Below, one piece after another: positions 59,101 to 64,000 of a DNA stretch of 64,000 nt; within the stretch, counting starts at the first letter, position 1, and every line of letters starts with the position of its first letter. The position numbers and the translations under genes were made by a program. The DNA is from Bacteroides faecichinchillae JCM 17102 (lineage in GTDB: Bacteria; Bacteroidota; Bacteroidia; Bacteroidales; Bacteroidaceae), in assembly GCF_000614145.1 (NCBI RefSeq), contig NZ_BAKK01000005.1, positions 62,001 to 126,000 on the forward strand. Direction: 5' to 3'. The notes under the pieces were generated by a model that was given only the letters and a program-made list of their open reading frames with translations, was not told the DNA's origin and did not search any database.

Positions 59101-59220
59101 ATTGCTATGGGTACTGCAGTAGTTGGCGGTATGGTGGTTTCTACCTTGCTTACAATGTATATTGTTCCTGCTATTTATAGTTACATTTCAACCAACCGAA
59201 TTAAAAAGTTAAAAGAATGA
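56188..59220 (+). CDS. RND (AcrB/MexF-type) multidrug efflux pump
   Basis: 1010 aa with the AcrB layout: 12 membrane helices and two large periplasmic loops. It opens MNISELSIRRPVLATVLTII; the proton-relay pair is in SVGLVVDDAIVMTENIY (VDDAIV). Other signatures are GTTGRLFREFSIVISGSVIISSFAALTFTPML and LIYLILAAQFESFKDPLVIMLTVPLAIAGAL, plus GLVAKNGILIVEFAN. The substrate could be drugs or bile salts. The stop codon overlaps the ATG of the next gene (ATGA), indicating coupled translation. Confidence 0.96.
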   Translation: MNISELSIRRPVLATVLTIIILLFGFIGYNYLGVREYPSVDNPIISVSCSYPGANADVIENQITEPLEQNINGIPGIRSLSSVSQQGQSRITVEFELSVDLETAANDVRDKVSRAQRYLPRDCDPPTVSKADADAMPILMVALQSDKRSLLELSEIADLTVKEQLQTISDVSSVSIWGEKRYSMRLWLDPTKMAGYGITPIDIKNAVDNENVELPSGSIEGNTTELTIRTLGLMHTAEEFNNLIIKESNNQIVRFSDIGRAELGPADIKSYMKMNGVPMVGVVVIPQPGANHIEIADAVYQRMEQMKKDLPEDVHYNYGFDNTQFIRASINEVKSTVYEAFILVIIIIFLFLRDWRVTLVPCIVIPVSLIGAFFVMYLAGFSINVLSMLAIVLSVGLVVDDAIVMTENIYIRIERGMSPKEAGIEGAKEIFFAVISTTITLVAVFFPIVFMEGTTGRLFREFSIVISGSVIISSFAALTFTPMLATKLLVKRDQKNWFYRKTEPFFNGLNNIYSRSLAAFLSKRWIAIPFTLITICVIGYLWNTIPAEMAPLEDRSQITINTRGAEGITYEYIRDYTEDINQLVDSILPDAEAITARVSSGSGNVRITLKDMKDRDYTQMEVAEKISKAVQSKTMARSFVQQQSSFGGRRGSMPVQYVLQATNLEKLEEVLPKFMAKVYENPIFQMADVDLKFSKPEARIQINRDKASVMGVSTKNIAQTLQYGLSGQRMGYFYMNGKQYEILGEINRQQRNKPSDLKAIYIRSNNGEMIQLDNLIELVNGIAPPKLYRYNRFVSATISAGLADGKTIGQGLEEMDKIAKETLDDSFRTALAGDSKEYRESSSSLMFAFILAILLIYLILAAQFESFKDPLVIMLTVPLAIAGALVFMHFSGITMNIFSQIGIIMLIGLVAKNGILIVEFANQKQETGIDKMSAIKDAALQRLRPILMTSASTVLGLIPLAFATGEGCNQRIAMGTAVVGGMVVSTLLTMYIVPAIYSYISTNRIKKLKE

Positions 59221-60572
59221 ATCCAAAAGTAATTTGCATGAAACGCATTATATATATCATTACAGCATGTATCTTTCTATCGGTTTCTGATGCAAAAGCG
59301 CAACCACAGGTTCGTACATTAAAGGACTGCCTGGAAGAGGGATTACAAAACAATTATTCGCTGAGTATTATCCACAATGAAGAACAAATCAGCAAGAATA
59401 ACGCAACGTTAGGAAATGCCGGATACTTACCGACATTAGACTTCTCCGCCGGCTATAAAGGTAATTTAGACAATATTGAAACGAAATCCCGTGCGACCGG
59501 AGAGATTACCAGCAACAACGGTGTGTACGATCAGACTGTTAATGTAGGGCTTAACCTGAATTGGACCATCTTTGACGGATTCAACATCAGTACCACCTAT
59601 CAACAATTAAAAATATTAGAACGTCAAGGTGAAACCAACACTCGGATTGCCATCGAAGATTTCATAGCTACTCTGACTTCTGAATATTACAATTTTATCC
59701 AACAGAAGATTCGCCTGGAGAATTTCCGATATGCCATGTCATTATCAAAGGAGCGCCTGCGTATTGCAGAAATAAGTCATCTTGTCGGCAAGTTTTCCGG
59801 TTTGGATTATCAACAGGCAAAGGTAGACTTCAATGCAGACAGCGCACAATACATAAAGCAACAAGAGTTACTTCGTTCTTCCTGTATCCAATTAAATGAG
59901 TTAATGGCTAATAAAAATGTAGATCAGTTTATTGTAATCAAAGATTCCACAATCAATATAGACAGCAGTTTGCAATTTGAAGAATTATGGAAATCGACTC
60001 TGACTACTAATGCCTCCTTGCTGAGAGCCGATCAAAATACAACTCTCTCGCAATTGGATTATAAAAAGATAAATTCGCGCAATTATCCATATCTTAAATT
60101 AAATACCGGATATGGATATACTTTCAATAAATATGACATCAACGCAAATACCAGAAGAGGTGACTTAGGCTTTAATGCAGGAGTCACTGTCGGCTTCAAT
60201 ATATTTGACGGTAATCGACGTCGTGAAAAACGGAATGCAAGTCTTGCCATTAAGAACAGCCGTTTGGAGCGCCAGGAACTTGAACTGGCACTTCGCTCGG
60301 ATCTTAGCAATTTATGGCAAGCCTATCGCAATAATCTTCAATTATTAAACCTAGAACGGCAAAATGTTATAACTGCTAAAGACAATCATGAGATTGCCAT
60401 GGAACGTTATATACAAGGAGACATTTCCGGTTTCGAAGTTCGTGAAGCACAAAAGAGCTTACTGGATGCAGAGGAACGCATTCTTACGGCTGAATACAAC
60501 ACTAAACTTTGCGAGATTTCATTATTGCAAATCAGTGGTAAGGTCATGCACTATCTCGAATCAGGAAATTAA
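59217..60572 (+). CDS. TolC-family outer membrane efflux protein
   Basis: 451 aa from the ATG overlapping the pump stop; a second ATG at 59238 gives a cleaner signal peptide (MKRIIYIITACIFLSVSDAKA-Q) and may be the true start. Two OEP repeats: TLKDCLEEGLQNNYSLSIIHNEEQISKNNATLGNAGYLPTLDFSAGYKG and ADQNTTLSQLDYKKINSRNYPYLKLNTGYGY. Long helices EREDLS-type coiled coil LERQELELALRSDLSNLWQAYRNNLQLL close the tunnel. It completes the tripartite pump. It converges with the next gene with a gap of only 6 bp. Confidence 0.94.
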   Translation: MNPKVICMKRIIYIITACIFLSVSDAKAQPQVRTLKDCLEEGLQNNYSLSIIHNEEQISKNNATLGNAGYLPTLDFSAGYKGNLDNIETKSRATGEITSNNGVYDQTVNVGLNLNWTIFDGFNISTTYQQLKILERQGETNTRIAIEDFIATLTSEYYNFIQQKIRLENFRYAMSLSKERLRIAEISHLVGKFSGLDYQQAKVDFNADSAQYIKQQELLRSSCIQLNELMANKNVDQFIVIKDSTINIDSSLQFEELWKSTLTTNASLLRADQNTTLSQLDYKKINSRNYPYLKLNTGYGYTFNKYDINANTRRGDLGFNAGVTVGFNIFDGNRRREKRNASLAIKNSRLERQELELALRSDLSNLWQAYRNNLQLLNLERQNVITAKDNHEIAMERYIQGDISGFEVREAQKSLLDAEERILTAEYNTKLCEISLLQISGKVMHYLESGN

Positions 60573-60578
60573 GCTCTA

Positions 60579-61739
60579 CTATTTTACCAATTCAAACGGA
60601 TTTTGCGCCTCACCTGTATAACGGTAGAGGCGTATATTACTCCCCTGTCCTTCTGCAGAACGATAATTCTGAGAAATGTAGAAGTAACCTTTCCCCAATG
60701 AGCATATTCCCGTCGATCCGATAGTAAAGTTCCAGCCTCGGATACCCGTTGATTCATCCTTCAATCCTTCTGCTTTGAGAGGTACAACAAAACCTTTCTT
60801 GAGATAAGGTATACCTTTGAGAGGCTGCTTCACTGGACGTCCCACACCATCTATAGCGTAAAGAGAATAGTTTGGAAAATGCTTCTTCTTACCACTGTAT
60901 ACACACATAAACCAGTTATTAGTATGAGGGTCGTACTCCAAGTTTTGCACGCCATAAGTGGTATTACCTGTCATGACAAAATACTCTCTGTCAGGTTGGG
61001 CAGGACCATTAGTATGCATATTTTCCTGTGAAAGTGGCGCCTCATATTTGTGCCACTTACTCGTATCATATTGCAACAATACTTGATAGTCGTTGTCAGA
61101 ACGGTCCACTTCACCGTAAATACCATAAGCTACTGTGAGATATTCCTTGCCATCCTTCTTTCCGAAGCGAGGTCCGAAGCTCACACCATCTATCCCACTA
61201 CAACCAAAGCGATGTTGTTTCTCACCCTCATTCGTAGTAACTTTAGCCAGATAGTCGTTTAATACAGTAGGTAGATAAACCGTAGTCATAATACCATCCT
61301 TTTCGGCGTCCATATCCATACGCGTGATACGTTTCACATCAAAGATAGCTATATAGAAGGCATTGTCCAATTTACGGGCACTCTTCTCCATCTTCAAGAT
61401 GCCCTTGCCAATGCCATCATCTTTATATTCCAGTGAACCATATACACGACCATCTTTCGCATTAAAATCCAAACAACCAAGATGTCCCAAAAGACCTTTC
61501 ACCGATCCTACTACGTTTCCGTTAAGATCTGCCTTAATGAGCATAGTGGTATACGAAAGATAGATATATTTTCGTTCGGCATCAACCGCGATACCCTGTA
61601 TGTGGCCAGCCTTATAAGGGCCTGACTTAATGGTTTTAGGTAGGTTTTGCAACTCTGTAACTCCGTTCTGTGCTGAGACGAAAAGCACATCTGAAACAGC
61701 TAATAAAGCCGTTACTACAAAAATAAAAAAGCGTTTCAT
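60579..61739 (-). CDS. Secreted protein of unknown function, probable beta-propeller
   Basis: 386 aa from the ATG at 61739, which yields the signal peptide MKRFFIFVVTALLAVSDVLFVSAQ; a longer in-frame start at 61787 adds a non-signal stretch and is less likely. The body has repeated strand patterns with short acidic turns (GHIQGIAVDAERKYIYLSYTTMLIKADLNGNVVGSV; GHLGCLDFNAKDGRVYGSLEYKD; TYGVQNLEYDPHTNNWFMCVYSG), which suggests an NHL/YVTN-like propeller. I do not recognise the family. It lies 93 bp downstream of the acyltransferase on the same strand. Confidence 0.75.
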   Translation of the reverse strand: MKRFFIFVVTALLAVSDVLFVSAQNGVTELQNLPKTIKSGPYKAGHIQGIAVDAERKYIYLSYTTMLIKADLNGNVVGSVKGLLGHLGCLDFNAKDGRVYGSLEYKDDGIGKGILKMEKSARKLDNAFYIAIFDVKRITRMDMDAEKDGIMTTVYLPTVLNDYLAKVTTNEGEKQHRFGCSGIDGVSFGPRFGKKDGKEYLTVAYGIYGEVDRSDNDYQVLLQYDTSKWHKYEAPLSQENMHTNGPAQPDREYFVMTGNTTYGVQNLEYDPHTNNWFMCVYSGKKKHFPNYSLYAIDGVGRPVKQPLKGIPYLKKGFVVPLKAEGLKDESTGIRGWNFTIGSTGICSLGKGYFYISQNYRSAEGQGSNIRLYRYTGEAQNPFELVK

Positions 61740-61831
61740 ATTTATTGATTCTAGATTATTTCCGCAAAGATACGAAAATAAACACAAATCGCAAAATTTC
61801 TTTTTATAGCCAAAATCTTTAGATTACACTT

Positions 61832-63067
61832 TCATTTTATATTATTATAATAATGTCGCAAGACAAAGTACTCAATAAACCATTCATTTTTGAGCACAGG
61901 CCGAAGGTTATCCACAATGTACTTAGCAATCCTTCCTGTACGGTAAATGAGTCGCACCAACATCCAGGAAACGATAAAAGCGACTACAGCAGCTACAGGT
62001 ATCTGCAAAGGAACTGGCACATGAATGGCTCTTACTAATTCAACCGAAGGTCCGGTAAAGAAATAGTGAATCATATAAACTCCAAAACCGCAAACTGTAA
62101 GATTTGCCAAGGCTTTTCTCACTTTTTCCGAACGTACATTGGCTTTCTTCGCCAGCATAAAAACAGGTATAGTCATCATTACTACGTTGATAGAACAGTA
62201 AGTAAAGAATAGCTCAAGCATTTCATCCGTATACTCCGACAAAGCTGTCATATGGCGGAAACCAAAGAAAGTCACACAGTAACCAACCGCAAACATCGGA
62301 ATACCGATAAGCAGGGTTTTACGCCTACTCCATTCAATATTACGCAAATAATGTCCCAACAATAAGTATCCATTAAATCCGGCAAAAGCATAAAGCATTC
62401 CAAATGAGTTCCATGGACAGGTACCCCACAGATATCCGGAAACAAATTGATAGTAATAAGGAAGAAGTAACGTCACTCCCCAAGCCACCAGGAACATGAG
62501 TTTAGCACGCTCCGAAGCTTTTTCTACCCATGCCGAAAAAACAGGCAAATAAAGATAAAGTCCGATCAGCAGATAAATATACCACATATGTACTGCCAGA
62601 ATGGAGAAGTTAAAAGGAATCGATGCTATATATTTCATAGCGACAGAGAAAGACTGACGCATCACATCTCCACCTGCATAGGGAAAGAAATCAAGAATAA
62701 TTTGAGGACTCAATCCTAACAGTCCCGTTATCCAAGGGAAAAGATTATAGAGGATCGACCAGAGTAAGAACGGGAAAAACACACGAGGAATACGTTTCTT
62801 ATAAAAAGTAGATGCATCCCCTTTAACAGGCAACAATAGCGCTCCTGTAATCATCACAAACAGAGGTACACAAGGGCGCAATGCCGCCCCGTAAATTGCC
62901 CCCCAGAATTTTATTTCTTCAATATTGGGAGCTGTACCGGGATAAAAGTTAAAAGGATCGGTGCAATGACAACAGACTACTGTAAACATTGCAATTAAAC
63001 GTACTACATCTAGCCAAACGATATGCTGATTGTTCTGATTAGGTAGTTTTATCGTGGATTGGTTCAT
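61832..63067 (-). CDS. Membrane acyltransferase (Acyl_transf_3 family)
   Basis: 411 aa from the ATG at 63067. A longer start at 63121 lies inside the terminator hairpin of the fumarase gene, so the shorter form is preferred. About ten membrane helices; the family opening is QHIVWLDVVRLIAMFTVVCCHCTDPFNF, with the catalytic-type His after the first helix (VRL-x8-CCHC). It resembles OafA/WecH-like enzymes that add acetyl or succinyl groups to cell-surface sugars. The target is unknown. Confidence 0.87.
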   Translation of the reverse strand: MNQSTIKLPNQNNQHIVWLDVVRLIAMFTVVCCHCTDPFNFYPGTAPNIEEIKFWGAIYGAALRPCVPLFVMITGALLLPVKGDASTFYKKRIPRVFFPFLLWSILYNLFPWITGLLGLSPQIILDFFPYAGGDVMRQSFSVAMKYIASIPFNFSILAVHMWYIYLLIGLYLYLPVFSAWVEKASERAKLMFLVAWGVTLLLPYYYQFVSGYLWGTCPWNSFGMLYAFAGFNGYLLLGHYLRNIEWSRRKTLLIGIPMFAVGYCVTFFGFRHMTALSEYTDEMLELFFTYCSINVVMMTIPVFMLAKKANVRSEKVRKALANLTVCGFGVYMIHYFFTGPSVELVRAIHVPVPLQIPVAAVVAFIVSWMLVRLIYRTGRIAKYIVDNLRPVLKNEWFIEYFVLRHYYNNIK

Positions 63068-63101
63068 CAGATTACAAGTATTTGAAAAGAAAGTTAGTAA
63101 A

Positions 63102-63139
63102 AAAGGGATACCTATACGCACAATGACAGGTATCCCTTT
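63102..63139 (-). terminator. Intrinsic terminator of the fumarase gene
   Basis: Perfect 12-bp stem AAAGGGATACCT (63102-63113) with AGGTATCCCTTT (63128-63139), 14-nt loop, followed on the minus strand by a T run (TTTTTTAC). It lies 24 bp after the fumarase stop. Confidence 0.9.
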
Positions 63140-63163
63140 AATTATTTAATTAAGTGATAGTAA

Positions 63164-64000
63164 TTACTTACTACCGCTTAAAGTACAACGAGGTTTGATT
63201 TGCTTGAAGAAGTCATTACCCTTATCATCAACCAAGATAAATGCTGGGAAATCTTCTACCTCTATTTTCCAGATAGCTTCCATACCCAATTCAGGATATT
63301 CCACACATTCTATGCTCTTGATATTGTTTTGAGCAAGAATAGCAGCCGGTCCACCGATAGAGCCTAAATAGAAACCACCATGATTTTTACAAGCATCCGT
63401 CACTTGTTGGCTGCGGTTACCCTTTGCAAGCATAATCAAGCTACCGCCATGACTTTGGAACAAATCAACATACGAGTCCATACGTCCGGCTGTAGTCGGT
63501 CCCATTGAACCACAAGCCATACCTTCCGGAGTTTTTGCCGGGCCTGCATAGTAAATAGGATGATCTTTGATATATTGAGGCAAATCTTCGCCACGATCCA
63601 AACGTTCTTTCAGTTTAGCATGAGCAATGTCACGACCTACGATAATAGTTCCATTCAATGACAGACGGGTAGCTACCGGATATTTAGTAAGTTCTTTCAG
63701 AATCTCCGGCATCGGACGATTCAAGTCTATCTTGACAGCATCACCCTCGCCAGCCTGACGCAGTTCCGCAGGTATCAGGCTACCCGGATTAGAGTCTAGT
63801 TTTTCGATCCAAATACCTTCTTTATTAATCTTACATTTAATGTTACGGTCAGCAGAGCAAGATACGCCCAAACCTACCGGACAAGAAGCACCATGACGAG
63901 GTAAACGGATGATGCGAACATCGTGAGCAAGATATTTACCACCGAATTGCGCACCTAAACCAATCTTATGAGCTTCTTCCAACACCTGTTTTTCCAATTC
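63164..64000 (-). CDS. Class I fumarate hydratase, C-terminal part (cut by window edge)
   Basis: The frame is open to the window edge, so the N-terminal two thirds lie outside; the TTG at 63997 is not the start. The visible part holds the end of the iron-sulfur domain ([41 protein letters not shown]) and the C-terminal swivel domain ([75 protein letters not shown]). It interconverts malate and fumarate. In Bacteroides it serves the fumarate-respiring branch that takes electrons from donors such as glycerol-3-phosphate. Confidence 0.95.
   Translation of the reverse strand, partial: ELEKQVLEEAHKIGLGAQFGGKYLAHDVRIIRLPRHGASCPVGLGVSCSADRNIKCKINKEGIWIEKLDSNPGSLIPAELRQAGEGDAVKIDLNRPMPEILKELTKYPVATRLSLNGTIIVGRDIAHAKLKERLDRGEDLPQYIKDHPIYYAGPAKTPEGMACGSMGPTTAGRMDSYVDLFQSHGGSLIMLAKGNRSQQVTDACKNHGGFYLGSIGGPAAILAQNNIKSIECVEYPELGMEAIWKIEVEDFPAFILVDDKGNDFFKQIKPRCTLSGSK

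Noticed and set aside
61832-63121. Longer start for the acyltransferase
   Set aside because: The codons of the extension lie in the fumarase terminator hairpin and no ribosome-binding site is visible.

Overview
The window looks like a chromosomal segment of a gut Bacteroides species. It carries two SusC/SusD pairs, BACON, DUF4838, NVEALA and PKD-like lipoproteins, a Gld-type ABC system, and promoters of the Bacteroides form (TTTG, about 19-20 nt, TAnnTTTG). I cannot name the species from sequence alone.

Layout. 1-2.7 kb: 3' end of birA, a zinc metalloprotease lipoprotein and a TPR protein, the last two converging on a shared terminator. 2.7-7.2 kb: an accessory patch with a DUF4838 protein, a degenerate transposase fragment, and a broken NVEALA / beta-propeller / thioredoxin-like cassette. 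This patch is flanked on its far side by a decayed fragment of the same TPR gene. 7.2-17.0 kb: a glycerophosphodiester/glycerol-phosphate module, with glpA-glpB-glpC-glpT on the minus strand and, diverging from it, glycerol-1-phosphate dehydrogenase, a second GlpT-like transporter and glpQ. 17-19.7 kb: a MATE pump, pyrH and a small RyR-domain protein. 19.8-37.5 kb: a polysaccharide utilisation locus (PUL) with a divergent GH32-like protein, two GH172 (DUF2961) proteins, a sedoheptulokinase-like FGGY kinase, two lipoproteins, SusD, SusC, a canonical GH32 and a divergent GntR/LacI-type regulator. 38-40.8 kb: EamA transporter, frr, rsgA. 41-54.5 kb: one tightly packed eight-gene minus-strand unit. 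It holds two tandem copies of an ABC ATPase plus fused GldF/GldG-type permease, followed by SusC, SusD, a DUF4843 lipoprotein and a PKD-like lipoprotein. 55-60.6 kb: an RND efflux operon (adaptor, pump, TolC). 60.6-64 kb: a secreted protein of unknown function, an acyltransferase, and the C-terminal part of class I fumarase.

Points most worth a second look. (1) The eight-gene operon joins a duplicated Gld-like ABC system to a SusCD importer of a type known to bind peptides. (2) The PUL pairs furanoside-type hydrolases (GH172, GH32) with a sedoheptulokinase-like kinase, and one of its GH32-like proteins has lost the usual catalytic motifs. (3) Two intergenic arrays share a 22-bp period but not a sequence; each unit carries its own short palindrome. 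(4) The NVEALA cassette is broken in all three genes and lies between a whole and a fossil copy of the TPR gene.

Caution on sequence quality. Between about 5.4 and 36 kb I count thirteen places where adding one base restores a full-length protein. All are missing bases and none is an extra base. I see none before 5 kb or after 36 kb. This is more easily explained by deletion-type sequencing errors than by mass gene decay, so the affected genes are described here as whole genes with the break position stated.
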